Positions 36,549 through 45,084 of a stretch of DNA of 64,000 nt are shown here, one piece after another. The DNA lies in contig DASRVH010000039.1 of NCBI GenBank assembly GCA_035655155.1, forward strand, positions 18,977-82,976. Reading direction: 5' to 3'. Numbering within the stretch: the stretch's first letter is position 1; each line of letters starts with the position of its first letter. Under the pieces are notes generated by a model. It saw only the letters and a program-made list of their open reading frames with translations. It did not search any database and was not told the DNA's origin. This DNA is from Lentisalinibacter sp035655155. Its GTDB lineage: Bacteria > Pseudomonadota > Gammaproteobacteria > Steroidobacterales > Woeseiaceae. The position numbers and the translations under genes were made by a program.

Positions 36549-36887
36549 GTGTTGCCGATAGCGCTCTGGTTACCGGCCACCGCGGCCTGGCTCGCGGCGG
36601 GAGTGCTGTCCATGGCTCTCGTGGCGGCGGGCCCCGGCACCGCGCCGGCATGGGCCTGGGTCGTCACCGCCCTGCCGGTGGGACTCACCCTGCCGTTCAT
36701 GCTGCTGCGCCGGCCGGATTCGTTCCTGCTGGCGCTGCTCGGCAGCGCGGGCTACGCCGGCTTCGGTCTGATGGAGTCCGTCGCGAATCCGCCGGCACGC
36801 ATTCTGGCCGCCACGGTGGCGGCCGTCTCGCTGCTGGCTTTCTTCCTGCTGGTCCCGGTGGTGAGGATCACCCGCAGCCCTCGCTAG
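36549..36887 (+). CDS. DUF2069 membrane protein
   Basis: The 112-residue protein has about four hydrophobic segments and ends VPVVRITRSPR. DUF2069 proteins lie beside wrbA in many gammaproteobacteria and their function is unknown. The start is uncertain: a GTG eight bases after the wrbA stop is used, but a CTG overlapping that stop is possible. Its TAG stop shares CTAG with the stop of hda on the other strand, leaving no room for a terminator. Confidence 0.8.
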   Translation: MLPIALWLPATAAWLAAGVLSMALVAAGPGTAPAWAWVVTALPVGLTLPFMLLRRPDSFLLALLGSAGYAGFGLMESVANPPARILAATVAAVSLLAFFLLVPVVRITRSPR

Positions 36888-37567
36888 GTGCCGAGCACCT
36901 CGCGCACGAAGGGGATCGTCAGCCGGCGCGAGGCAGCCAGCGACGCAGTGTCCAGCCGGTCCAGCAGGGCGGTCAGGCGCTCCATGTCCCGGGGCACCCG
37001 GCGCAGCAGATAGCGCGCCGTGTCGGCCGGCAGGTCGAAGCCACGGAACCGGGCCCGGGCCCGCAGCGCCTCGAGACGCTCCTCGTCGTCCAGATAACGC
37101 AGGCGGAACAGAGCCAGAGCCTGGCACCGGCTGACGAGGTCCGGCAACCGGATGCCGAGTTCCGCCGGCGGGCCCGCCGCGGCGACCACCAGCCGGCCGC
37201 CCGCGAGCGACAGCCCGTTCACCACCCGGAACAGCGCCCGCTCCCAGCGCTCCTCGCCCACCACCCGGTCGAGATCGTCCAGGCAGACCAGATCCAGCGC
37301 CTCGAGCCCCTCGAGCATCTCCGGTGCCGGCGCACTGGCGAGGGGCACGTAGGCGCAGCGGCGCTCCGGCCGATGGGCGCAGATGGCCTGCAGCAGGTGG
37401 CTCTTGCCGCTGCCCGGCGGGCCCGCGACCCAGAGGCCCGGCGGTGCGGGATCCCGGGCGACGGCGGCCAGCGCGCCGTCCCCCGGTGCGCGAAACGTCT
37501 CGAACACCGCATGGTCCTGCAGCGCCAGCGCCAGCGGCAGCTGTCCGCGGGCCGGATCCTCAGCCAT
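36884..37567 (-). CDS. hda: DnaA regulatory inactivator Hda
   Basis: Hda, with the DNA-bound sliding clamp, stimulates ATP hydrolysis by DnaA to prevent re-initiation. The 227-residue AAA+ protein has the clamp-binding QLPLALALQD near the N-terminus, Walker A GPPGSGKSHLLQA, Walker B LVCLDDLDRV and sensor 2 in the C-terminal RDMERLTALLDRLD. Its start overlaps the end of the AI-2E permease gene by eight bases, suggesting coupling. Confidence 0.93.
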   Translation of the reverse strand: MAEDPARGQLPLALALQDHAVFETFRAPGDGALAAVARDPAPPGLWVAGPPGSGKSHLLQAICAHRPERRCAYVPLASAPAPEMLEGLEALDLVCLDDLDRVVGEERWERALFRVVNGLSLAGGRLVVAAAGPPAELGIRLPDLVSRCQALALFRLRYLDDEERLEALRARARFRGFDLPADTARYLLRRVPRDMERLTALLDRLDTASLAASRRLTIPFVREVLGT

Positions 37568-38645
37568 CCCCGCTCCCGTCCGGGCCCGGACCGCCGTCTT
37601 CCGCGCGGTGACCCTCCGCCAGGTAACTGCGATAGGCGAAGCGAGCGAGCACCGATAGCACCGCCGCCGCCGGCAACGCCAGCAGGATGCCGAAGAACCC
37701 GAACAGCTGGCCGAACGCCATCACGGCGAAGATCACGACGACGGGGTGCAGTCCGATGCGGTCGCCGACGAGCTTCGGCGTGAGCACGCTGCCCTCGATG
37801 AACTGGCCCAGCGAGAACACGGCGACCACGCCGAGCAGCATCAGCAGGGCGTTCGGCTCGTTCACCGCCGTCAGGCCGGCCAGCGCGATGCCGAAGATGA
37901 AGCCGAGATAGGGCACGAAGCTCACCAGGCCGGACACCACCCCGATGGCCAGCGCAAACTGCAGCCCGAGCAGTGTCAGACCCGCCGTATAGATGAAGGC
38001 GAGCCCCGCCATCACCAGCAGCTGACCGCGCAGGAAGGCGCCGAGAACCTCGTCGGTCTCGCGGAACAGGCGGAAGACGGTCTCCCGCCGCGACGCCGGC
38101 ACCAGACTGCCGAGCCTGGCGACGATCAGGTCCCAGTCACGCAGGAGGTAGAAGGTGAGGATCGGTATCAGGAAAAGCGACAGCAGAGCGGCCATGAGCG
38201 CGCCGCCGGAGCGGCCGAGCGAAGTCAGCACGCGGCTGCCCCACTGTCCGGCCATGCTGCCGTAGTCGGAAAGGAATGCGGCCAGCCCGATGCCCTGGCC
38301 CGTGCCTTCGCCGTCGATGAACTGGCGGGCGAGCGGCAGCACCCGCTCCTCGACGTACTGCATGTAGCGCGGCAGCGCCTCCAGCAGGGCACCGATCTGC
38401 GCCTGCACCAGCGGCAGCACCAGCAGCACGATCGCGCCGATGACGACGAACGTCAGCAGGAACACCGCCAGCACGGCCAGCGAACGCGGCAGCTTCAGCT
38501 TCTGCAGCCGGTCCGCCATGGGGTCGCCCACGTAGGCCAGCAGGGCCGCCGCCACGAACGGCGTCAGCACCGGCGCCAGCAGGTAGAGCAGCCACGCGGT
38601 GACGGACGCGCCGACGAGCCAGAAGATCCGATTCTCGGCGCTCAT
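37560..38645 (-). CDS. AI-2E family transporter (PerM-like)
   Basis: The 361-residue membrane protein has about eight hydrophobic segments and the family motif PYLGFIFGIALAGL followed by GQFIEGSVLTPKLVGDRIGLHP. Members have been linked to autoinducer-2 export, sodium/proton exchange or other efflux, so the substrate is not set. It precedes hda, as perM does in pseudomonads. The ATG overlaps the pgsA stop by four bases (ATGA). Confidence 0.9.
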   Translation of the reverse strand: MSAENRIFWLVGASVTAWLLYLLAPVLTPFVAAALLAYVGDPMADRLQKLKLPRSLAVLAVFLLTFVVIGAIVLLVLPLVQAQIGALLEALPRYMQYVEERVLPLARQFIDGEGTGQGIGLAAFLSDYGSMAGQWGSRVLTSLGRSGGALMAALLSLFLIPILTFYLLRDWDLIVARLGSLVPASRRETVFRLFRETDEVLGAFLRGQLLVMAGLAFIYTAGLTLLGLQFALAIGVVSGLVSFVPYLGFIFGIALAGLTAVNEPNALLMLLGVVAVFSLGQFIEGSVLTPKLVGDRIGLHPVVVIFAVMAFGQLFGFFGILLALPAAAVLSVLARFAYRSYLAEGHRAEDGGPGPDGSGDG

Positions 38646-39265
38646 GCCCTGTTCTCCTTGCTCGCCGTTTCCCTTGCCCTTTTCCTGGCCATTTCCCTGG
38701 CCGCTTCCCTGGCCGTTTCCCTGGCCGTTTCCCTGGCCCGGCGGGCCCAGGACAATACGTAGTCCATACCGCTCACCACCGCCGTTACGAACACGCCGGC
38801 CCCGAGCACCAGCAGAGTGATGTCGGGCGGCCAGGCGAAGCCGGCGTGGCCCAGCACGCTCAGGACGTAGAGCAGTTCGATGGCGGTATTCACCTTGCTG
38901 AGCTTCGTCGGCTGGCCGGTCACCGGCGCGATGAAGAAATTATAGGCGAGCGCGCCCGCGACGATGACCAGGTCGCGGACGATGACCACCGCCGCCAGCC
39001 AGACCGGCACCAGCCCCACCGCGGCGAGGGTGAGGAATACCCCCGCCACGAGCAGCTTGTCCGCCGCCGGGTCCAGCAGCGCGCCCAGCCGGCTCTGCCA
39101 GGCGAAACGCTTGGCGAGAAATCCGTCGACGCCGTCGGAGAAGCCGGCGAAGAAGAACAGGGCGAGCGCCACGGGATAGGCCCCAATGGCGATGGCGTAG
39201 AGCGTCGGCGGTATCAACAGGATGCGGACCACCGAGATCAGATTTGGCAGCCAGCTCAGGTTCAT
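38642..39265 (-). CDS. pgsA: CDP-diacylglycerol--glycerol-3-phosphate 3-phosphatidyltransferase
   Basis: PgsA makes phosphatidylglycerophosphate. The CDP-alcohol motif reads DGVDGFLAKRF then GALLDPAADKLL, with about five membrane segments, and the start MNLSWLPNLISVVRILLIPP is typical. The C-terminal tail (about residues 172-207) is an unusual run of ARET/AREA repeats encoded by a 12-base tandem repeat, absent from ordinary PgsA. It overlaps the AI-2E gene by four bases. Confidence 0.9.
   Translation of the reverse strand: MNLSWLPNLISVVRILLIPPTLYAIAIGAYPVALALFFFAGFSDGVDGFLAKRFAWQSRLGALLDPAADKLLVAGVFLTLAAVGLVPVWLAAVVIVRDLVIVAGALAYNFFIAPVTGQPTKLSKVNTAIELLYVLSVLGHAGFAWPPDITLLVLGAGVFVTAVVSGMDYVLSWARRARETARETAREAAREMARKRARETASKENRA
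38662..38733 (-). repeat. 12-bp tandem repeats encoding the ARET tail of PgsA
   Basis: Six units of the type tggccgtttccc (plus-strand orientation) follow each other, the last two identical and the others differing at one to four bases. On the coding strand they give ARET, AREA and AREM units in a basic/acidic helical tail. Confidence 0.85.
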
Positions 39266-39281
39266 GGAGCGCGCCGGCGAC

Positions 39282-40475
39282 TCAGGGTCGGTACGCCACG
39301 GTCAGGTCCGCCACTGCGCCCGCTCCGCCCGCTTCGCCGACCCGGGTCGCATCCACGATCTCCTCCAGGGTGCCGAATCGCCCGCTCAGCCGCAGCACGC
39401 GGCCGAGCCGATCGGGCGCACCGAGCAATTCGAGCCGGTAGGTAAGGGCATTGTCCGCGAGTTGCACCAGGCGCAGGTCGCGGACCACGCTCACCGAGGC
39501 CAGGTAGCGGCTGATGTCGGCGTATGCGGCCAGGTCCTCGACGCCGGTCACCGTGAGGCGCACCGGGCTCGCGCGTTCGTCGCCCAGCGCCGCGAGCTGT
39601 CCCGCCATGAGGTCGGCGACCCGGTGCACGGCATCCTCGACGGAGGCGCGCCACTGGCGCTGCTCACCGCCGAAATACCAGGTCCATCGCGGCAGCTGGC
39701 GCCCGTCCGCGTCGATGCGGCCGAGCAGGATGCTGTTCGCGCCGTAGCGGGAGGACGCCTCGAGCACGGGCTGCTCGAAACCGCCCCAGACGTCGCTGAA
39801 CGCCACGCTGCTCCGGTCCTCGGCGTCCAGCAGCGGCCACACGAGGGGCAGTCCCCTCGCCCGCGCCACGTCCTCGACGCGCTGGCGCAGAAAACGGTCG
39901 GGATCGGCGCCGTCCGGCGGCCGGGCGGAGCGTCCCGGGAGCGTCGCCGGCGCCGGCTCGTCCTCGGCGGCGATGAGCTCGCGGTCGCCGCCTCCCCGGT
40001 CGACGGCCAGCCACAGCAGCGTCACCGGCCGCTCGCTGCCCCATACCGCACGGCCGGCCTCCCGCAGCCGCGCCGCGATGGCGCGGCCGTCGAAACTCAC
40101 CCACAGCGTCTCGTCCGCGCCGCGCCGATAGCCTTGCACCAGCCGACCCGGATCCTCGAACAAGGCGTCCAGGGCCGGATCCCCGGCCGCCGCGCGCTGG
40201 CCGGTCACGCGCACCAGCACCTGGGACAGCGCGCGCCGGTAAGCCTGCTCGCGCCAGTCCGGCTCGCTCTGATCCACCGGCACCCGGATGGTGTAGAGAT
40301 CCGCCACCTCCGCCGCGCGGGCAGGGGCAGCCGCCGAAAGGACGGCTGCCGCGCCCGCCGCCACGACAATTGCGCTGACAAGAGCGGCGGTGACGCGGGC
40401 CGGGAGGGCAGCGAGGCGGAGCGGCAGAATCGCTCCGCGACGCACGCCGGCGGTGCTTCGTGCGGTTGGATGCAT
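39282..40475 (-). CDS. DUF2066 domain-containing protein
   Basis: This 397-residue protein has an Ala-rich signal peptide (about residues 1-54) and the DUF2066 domain starting DLYTIRVPVDQSEPDWREQAYRRALSQVLVRVTGQ. Its function is unknown. It is divergent from purM, the standard position in gammaproteobacteria. The start is an ATG 34 bases after a consensus TATAAT. It precedes pgsA by 16 bases, so pgsA, the AI-2E gene and hda are probably co-transcribed with it. Confidence 0.88.
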   Translation of the reverse strand: MHPTARSTAGVRRGAILPLRLAALPARVTAALVSAIVVAAGAAAVLSAAAPARAAEVADLYTIRVPVDQSEPDWREQAYRRALSQVLVRVTGQRAAAGDPALDALFEDPGRLVQGYRRGADETLWVSFDGRAIAARLREAGRAVWGSERPVTLLWLAVDRGGGDRELIAAEDEPAPATLPGRSARPPDGADPDRFLRQRVEDVARARGLPLVWPLLDAEDRSSVAFSDVWGGFEQPVLEASSRYGANSILLGRIDADGRQLPRWTWYFGGEQRQWRASVEDAVHRVADLMAGQLAALGDERASPVRLTVTGVEDLAAYADISRYLASVSVVRDLRLVQLADNALTYRLELLGAPDRLGRVLRLSGRFGTLEEIVDATRVGEAGGAGAVADLTVAYRP

Positions 40476-40507
40476 GAGACGCGGTTTCCGAGCAGGACTT
40501 CAATCTC

Positions 40508-40514
40508 TATTATA
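40508..40514. promoter_or_regulatory. Overlapping -10 boxes of the DUF2066 and purM promoters
   Basis: The minus strand carries a perfect TATAAT (40514-40509), giving a leader of about 27 bases for the DUF2066 gene. The plus strand carries TATTAT (40508-40513), which could serve purM, with TTTCCG 17 bases upstream as a weak -35. As at the nnr/queG junction, one A/T-rich island in otherwise G/C-rich DNA seems to serve both directions. Confidence 0.55.
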
Positions 40515-40560
40515 TCGTCCTCCCCCCGGCCTGAGGCCACCGCCCGGAACACATCGGCCG

Positions 40561-41601
40561 ATGAGCGACAAGCAACTGACATACAAGGACGCCGGCGTGG
40601 ACATCGACGCGGGCAACGCGCTGGTGGAGCGCATCGGCGAGGCCGTGGAGAGCACCCGCCGCCCGGAGGTGCTGGCCGGACTGGGCGGCTTCGGCGGCCT
40701 GTTCGCCCTGGATCTCGAGCGCTACCCGCGGCCGGTCCTGGTGGCGGGCACGGACGGCGTCGGCACGAAGCTGAAGCTGGCGGGCATGCTCGACCGGCAC
40801 GACACCATCGGCATCGACCTCGTGGCGATGTGCGTGAACGACGTCGTCGTGCAGGGCGCGGAGCCCCTGTTCTTCCTCGACTATTACGCCTGCGGCGCGC
40901 TCGACGTGGAGCAGGCCGCCGCGGTGGTCAGCGGCGTCGCCGAAGGCTGCCGCCGCGCCGGCTGCGCACTGATCGGGGGCGAGACTGCCGAGATGCCCGG
41001 CATGTACCCGCCCGGCGACTACGATCTGGCCGGTTTCAGCGTTGGCGTCGTCAACCGGGAAGACCTGATCGACGGCAGCCGCATCGCTCGGGGCGACGCG
41101 GTGCTCGGCATCGCCTCTTCCGGACCCCACTCCAACGGTTACTCGCTCATCCGCCGCATCCTGGAGACCGGCGGCACCGCGGTCGGCAGCGGGGACGAGG
41201 TGTCCGTGGACGGGCAGCCGCTGGGCGAGGCGCTGCTCGCCCCCACCCGCATCTACGTCAAGCCGCTGCTGGCGCTGCTCCGCGCCCTGCCCGTGCACGG
41301 CCTGGTCCACGTGACCGGCGGCGGCCTGCCGGAGAATCTGCCGCGCGTGCTCCCGCCGGGCACCGAGGCCCGCCTCGAGCGCGCCGCCTGGACGGCCCCG
41401 CCGGTCTTCGACTGGCTGGCCGAGGCGGGCAACATCGCCCCGGCGGAGATGCTCCGCACCTTCAACTGCGGCATCGGCATGGCGGCCGTCCTGCCGCGGG
41501 AATGCGCCGACGAGGCGCTGGCCCTGCTGGCGGAGCATGGGGAGCAGGCCTGGGCCATCGGCGAGATCGCCGCCGGCGACGGCGGCGCGATCATCTCTTG
41601 A
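40561..41601 (+). CDS. purM: Phosphoribosylformylglycinamidine cyclo-ligase
   Basis: PurM (AIR synthetase) closes the imidazole ring in purine synthesis. The 346-residue protein starts YKDAGVDIDAGNALVERI and has the ATP-binding GTDGVGTKLKLA, the GGETAEMPGMY signature and GHVTGGG-type HVTGGGLPENLPRVL. Its stop overlaps the purN TTG in TTGA, so translation is coupled. Confidence 0.97.
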   Translation: MSDKQLTYKDAGVDIDAGNALVERIGEAVESTRRPEVLAGLGGFGGLFALDLERYPRPVLVAGTDGVGTKLKLAGMLDRHDTIGIDLVAMCVNDVVVQGAEPLFFLDYYACGALDVEQAAAVVSGVAEGCRRAGCALIGGETAEMPGMYPPGDYDLAGFSVGVVNREDLIDGSRIARGDAVLGIASSGPHSNGYSLIRRILETGGTAVGSGDEVSVDGQPLGEALLAPTRIYVKPLLALLRALPVHGLVHVTGGGLPENLPRVLPPGTEARLERAAWTAPPVFDWLAEAGNIAPAEMLRTFNCGIGMAAVLPRECADEALALLAEHGEQAWAIGEIAAGDGGAIIS

Positions 41602-42263
41602 GCGCGGAGGGCGAGAGCGCCGTCCGGGCCGTGGTGCTGATCTCCGGCGAAGGCACCAACCTGCAGGCATTCATCGACGCCGCCGCAACGGGAGACCTGC
41701 CGCTCGGCCTCGCCGCGGTCGTCGCCAGCCGCGCAGACGCGCCGGGGCTCGTCCGCGCGCAGCGGGCCGGCATCCCGGCGGCCGCCGTGCCGGCGGCGGG
41801 CGTCCCGGACCGGCAGGCCTACGACGCGGCGCTGGCGGCCGAGATCCGCCGCCACGACCCCCACCTCGTGCTGCTGGCCGGCTTCATGCGCATCCTGGGC
41901 GACGCCTTCGTGCAGGAGTTCGCCGGCCGGATGCTGAACGTGCATCCGTCACTACTGCCCGCCTACCGGGGACTGCACACCCATCGGCGGGTTCTCGCGG
42001 CCGGTGATCCGGTGCACGGCTGCACGGTGCATTTCGTCAGCGACGAACTCGACGGCGGCCCCGCTGTCATACAGGCCCGTGTACCGGTGCTGCCCGGCGA
42101 TGACGAAGCGGCGCTTTCAGCCCGCGTTCAGGCCGCCGAGCACATCATCTATCCACGGGCCGCCGGCTGGTTCGCCAGCGGCAGGCTGCGGCTGGCGGAT
42201 GGCGTCCCCCGGCTGGACGGGCGTGCGCTGCACGAACCCGTAATCGTAGACCCGTCATCGTAA
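41598..42263 (+). CDS. purN: Phosphoribosylglycinamide formyltransferase
   Basis: PurN formylates glycinamide ribonucleotide using 10-formyl-tetrahydrofolate. The 221-residue protein has VLISGEGTNLQAFIDA (the usual SGSNLQA is SGEGTNLQA), LLAGFMRIL, the catalytic NVHPSLLPAYRGLHTHRRVL and HGCTVHFVSDELDGG with the catalytic Asp. A TTG overlapping the purM stop is the best start; a GTG near residue 11 would be shorter. Purine-pathway linkage with purM supports the call. Confidence 0.95.
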   Translation: MSAEGESAVRAVVLISGEGTNLQAFIDAAATGDLPLGLAAVVASRADAPGLVRAQRAGIPAAAVPAAGVPDRQAYDAALAAEIRRHDPHLVLLAGFMRILGDAFVQEFAGRMLNVHPSLLPAYRGLHTHRRVLAAGDPVHGCTVHFVSDELDGGPAVIQARVPVLPGDDEAALSARVQAAEHIIYPRAAGWFASGRLRLADGVPRLDGRALHEPVIVDPSS

Positions 42264-42300
42264 ACTCCTGATCGTCGATACCGAGGACCGAATCGCCGCC

Positions 42301-43119
42301 ATGACCCCCATCACCCGATTGTTGCTCGTCATTCTCGCCGCAGCCGTCGCCGGCGCGCCGGCACACGGCGAACCTGCACAGACGCCGGGGACGGCGGAGG
42401 AAGCGGAGGCGGCACCGCCCGGACTGCGGCCATTCGTTGCAGTGTACGAGGCGAAGGCAACGGTGCTCGGCCTCGGCGGCGACGTGATCATGCAGCTGGC
42501 GCCGGGGGAGGAACCGGGCGTCTACATTTTCAGGAATACCAGCGATCCGCGCGGTCTCGCGAACCTGGTGGCCGGTGAGGAGGTCGAGTGCAGCCGCTTC
42601 CGCTATGACGAGGACGGCTTCCAGCCGCTGTATTACCACGAGGACGCCGGCGACGATTCCAGCACGGTACGCTTCCGCCCGGAGGAAGGCACGGCGGTGG
42701 CCACCTACAAGGGCCGCGAAGCCACCCTGGAGCTTCGGCCCGGCACCCTCGACCGGGCCACCGAGCAGATGGTGGTTCGCCACGAACTCGCCACCGCCAC
42801 GGCCGATCTCGGGCCCTACACGACCATCGAGCGCAACGAGTACCGGAACATCGAATACCGGCCGGAAGGCACGCGGGTGGTGGACTCACCTGCCGGCAGC
42901 TACCACACCGTCGCGTTCCGTCGCCAGCGGGTGGGCTCGAGCCGCAGCGTACTGCTCCACTATGCCCCCAAGCTGGACTGGATGCCGGTGATGATCGAGC
43001 AGTTCAATGGCGACAAGAAGCAGGTCACGGCCCGGCTGAAGAACTACCGACCGGAAGTGCCGTCCGATCCCCGGGCGGCGGATCACGCGCGAGGCAGCGT
43101 CACTCCCCGTTGCCCCTGA
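42301..43119 (+). CDS. DUF3108 domain-containing protein
   Basis: The 272-residue protein has a signal peptide (about residues 1-24) and a DUF3108 domain (FVAVYEAKATVLGLGGDV, then PLYYHEDAGDD, VVDSPAGSYHTV and LHYAPKLDWMPVMIEQ). Such proteins follow purMN in many gammaproteobacteria; their function is unknown, and a periplasmic location is predicted. Its 3' end overlaps the 3' end of the convergent dcd gene by 37 bases. Confidence 0.88.
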   Translation: MTPITRLLLVILAAAVAGAPAHGEPAQTPGTAEEAEAAPPGLRPFVAVYEAKATVLGLGGDVIMQLAPGEEPGVYIFRNTSDPRGLANLVAGEEVECSRFRYDEDGFQPLYYHEDAGDDSSTVRFRPEEGTAVATYKGREATLELRPGTLDRATEQMVVRHELATATADLGPYTTIERNEYRNIEYRPEGTRVVDSPAGSYHTVAFRRQRVGSSRSVLLHYAPKLDWMPVMIEQFNGDKKQVTARLKNYRPEVPSDPRAADHARGSVTPRCP

Positions 43120-43649
43120 TACTTGCCCTGGCGGTCCTTGTAAGAGACCTCGCAGGGTTCATCCGACTCGAAGAACAGCATCTGCGCCACGCCCTCACCC
43201 GCATAGATCTTGGCCGGCAGCGGCGTGGTGTTGCTGAACTCGAGCGTGACATGGCCCTCCCACTCGGGCTCCAGCGGCGTCACGTTCACGATGATCCCGC
43301 AGCGCGCGTAGGTGGATTTGCCGAGGCAGATAGTCAGTACCGTGCGCGGAATGCGGAAGTACTCGACCGTGCTCGCCAGCGCAAAGGAATTCGGCGGGAT
43401 GATGCAGACGTCCGAACTCACGTCGACGAAGCTGTTCTCGTCGAAGGCCTTGGGATCGACGATCGCCGAGTTGATATTGGTGAATATCTTGAAGTCCCGT
43501 GAGCAGCGCACGTCGTAGCCGTAGCTCGACGTGCCGTAGGAAACCATCGGCCGGTCTCCCGTCGCGCGCACCTGTCCGGACTCGAAGGGCTCGATCATGC
43601 CGTGCTCTGCGGCCATGCGCCGGATCCAGCGGTCGGACTTGATGCTCAT
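43083..43649 (-). CDS. dcd: dCTP deaminase
   Basis: Dcd deaminates dCTP to dUTP, feeding dTMP synthesis. The 188-residue protein matches the family over its length: SYGYDVRCSRDFKIF, the catalytic segment CGIIVNVTPLEPEWEGHVTLEFSN and AQMLFFESDEPCEVSYKDRQGKYQGQ. It lies three bases after apbC, the same neighbour pair as in E. coli. Confidence 0.97.
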   Translation of the reverse strand: MSIKSDRWIRRMAAEHGMIEPFESGQVRATGDRPMVSYGTSSYGYDVRCSRDFKIFTNINSAIVDPKAFDENSFVDVSSDVCIIPPNSFALASTVEYFRIPRTVLTICLGKSTYARCGIIVNVTPLEPEWEGHVTLEFSNTTPLPAKIYAGEGVAQMLFFESDEPCEVSYKDRQGKYQGQRGVTLPRA

Positions 43650-43652
43650 CGC

Positions 43653-44747
43653 TCAGGAATCCTCCACGACGATCTTGGGGAAGGCACGGCTGTAGTCCCG
43701 GCCGGCCGCGGCAAGCGTCGCGGCCGCCCGCAGCGCCACCCCCCGATACGCTTCCGCGATCGAACCATCGGGATCGGCCGCCACCGAGGGCATGCCGCCG
43801 TCGGCGTTCTGGCGGATGCTCGCATCGAGGGGCAGCTCGCCCAGCAGTTCGGTGCCGGTCTCGGCTGCGAGCCGGCGCCCGCCCTCCGCTCCGAAAATCC
43901 GTTCCTCGTGCCCGCAGTGGCTGCAGATATGCGTACTCATGTTCTCGACGATGCCGAGCACATTGACGGAGACCTTGCGGAACATCTCCAGGCCCTTGCG
44001 GGCATCGGCCAGCGCGATGTCCTGGGGCGTGGTGACCACAATGGCGCCCGCCACCGGCACCTGCTGCGCCAGGGTGAGCTGGATGTCCCCCGTGCCGGGC
44101 GGCATATCCACGATCAGGTAGTCCAGATCGCGCCAGCGGGTCTGGTTGAGAAGCTGGGTCAGCGCCTGGGTCACGATCGGGCCGCGCCAGACCGTGGGCT
44201 GGGAGGCGTCCACCAGGAAACCGATGGACATGGCCTGCAACCCGTGCGCCTCCAGCGGCTCCATGTTCTTGCCGTCCTCGGTAACCGGGTTCTCGCCTTC
44301 GAGGCCGAGCATCAGCGGGATGCTCGGACCGTAGATGTCGGCGTCGAGGATGCCGACACGCGCTCCGGCCGCAGCCAGGGCCAGGGCGATATTGACGGCG
44401 GTGGTGGACTTGCCCACTCCCCCCTTGCCCGAGGCAACGGCGATGATATTGGCAACCCCCGGCAGCGGCTTCAGGTTGTGCTGCACCGACTGGGCCCGGA
44501 TCTTCGCCGTCATCTCGATCTCGACCCGGTCGATTCCCTCGAGCGCTGCCACCCCGGCCTCGAGGGCCCGGGTGAGGGAGCTGCGGATGCCTTCCACCGG
44601 CAGTCTCAGCGTCACCCGGACGCGCGCCGTAGCGCCGTCCCTGACGGCGCGGTCGACACTGCCCAGCCGGGCCAGGGGCATCTCGACGACGGGGAGTCGG
44701 ACGGCTTCGACGGCGGCGGCGATTTCCGGATCTTTGTCTGCGGTCAC
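43653..44747 (-). CDS. apbC: Iron-sulfur cluster carrier protein ApbC (Mrp family)
   Basis: The 364-residue P-loop protein carries and transfers Fe-S clusters. The deviant Walker A is VASGKGGVGKSTTAVN, with DADIYGPSIPLMLG and the Cys pair in CSHCG (about residue 275) that holds the shared cluster. An N-terminal MIP18-like domain precedes it. The start is a GTG with AGAGG upstream. In E. coli apbC is divergent from metG; here a kinase/pilT block of almost 5 kb lies between them. Confidence 0.95.
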   Translation of the reverse strand: MTADKDPEIAAAVEAVRLPVVEMPLARLGSVDRAVRDGATARVRVTLRLPVEGIRSSLTRALEAGVAALEGIDRVEIEMTAKIRAQSVQHNLKPLPGVANIIAVASGKGGVGKSTTAVNIALALAAAGARVGILDADIYGPSIPLMLGLEGENPVTEDGKNMEPLEAHGLQAMSIGFLVDASQPTVWRGPIVTQALTQLLNQTRWRDLDYLIVDMPPGTGDIQLTLAQQVPVAGAIVVTTPQDIALADARKGLEMFRKVSVNVLGIVENMSTHICSHCGHEERIFGAEGGRRLAAETGTELLGELPLDASIRQNADGGMPSVAADPDGSIAEAYRGVALRAAATLAAAGRDYSRAFPKIVVEDS

Positions 44748-45084
44748 GGCTCTTGCCTCTCTTGCGGGTCTATCACGAAGCCCGTCATTGTAACGGAGAA
44801 TTCGTCGCCGGGCGGGCCCGGGCGGCGGCGCCCCCCGGCGGGCGCATGCCCTCCGGAGGCGTGACCGACGTCACGATCGAGACCGGAAATCGCTGCTTGC
44901 AGGCGGGCTTGTGGCATAATCCGGCTACCAGAGGGGACGACCCGGAATGTCGACATCCCGCAATCCCGAGTGCGCGGATCGCCCGCCCGCCGACGGCGAG
45001 CGGCAGCGCTGCTGACGGGACCTTTTCGGCGCGGGATCTGCAGCCGGCGCACGCCGGGCAGCCCGAGGGTGACAGCGAGGCAGG
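44748..45084. promoter_or_regulatory. 337-base intergenic region between apbC and the HEAT-kinase gene
   Basis: Facing the kinase gene, CATAAT (44915-44920) in the context TGGCATAATCC would give a leader of about 158 bases; the same 11 bases precede metG. Facing apbC, TACAAT (44792-44787) is a candidate -10. The middle (about 44805-44865) is extremely G/C-rich with nested inverted repeats (ccgggcgggcccggg). A 22-codon ORF (44947-45015, MSTSRNPECADRPPADGERQ...) lies in the kinase leader, after a GGA-rich stretch; it may be a leader peptide but has no other support. Confidence 0.45.
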
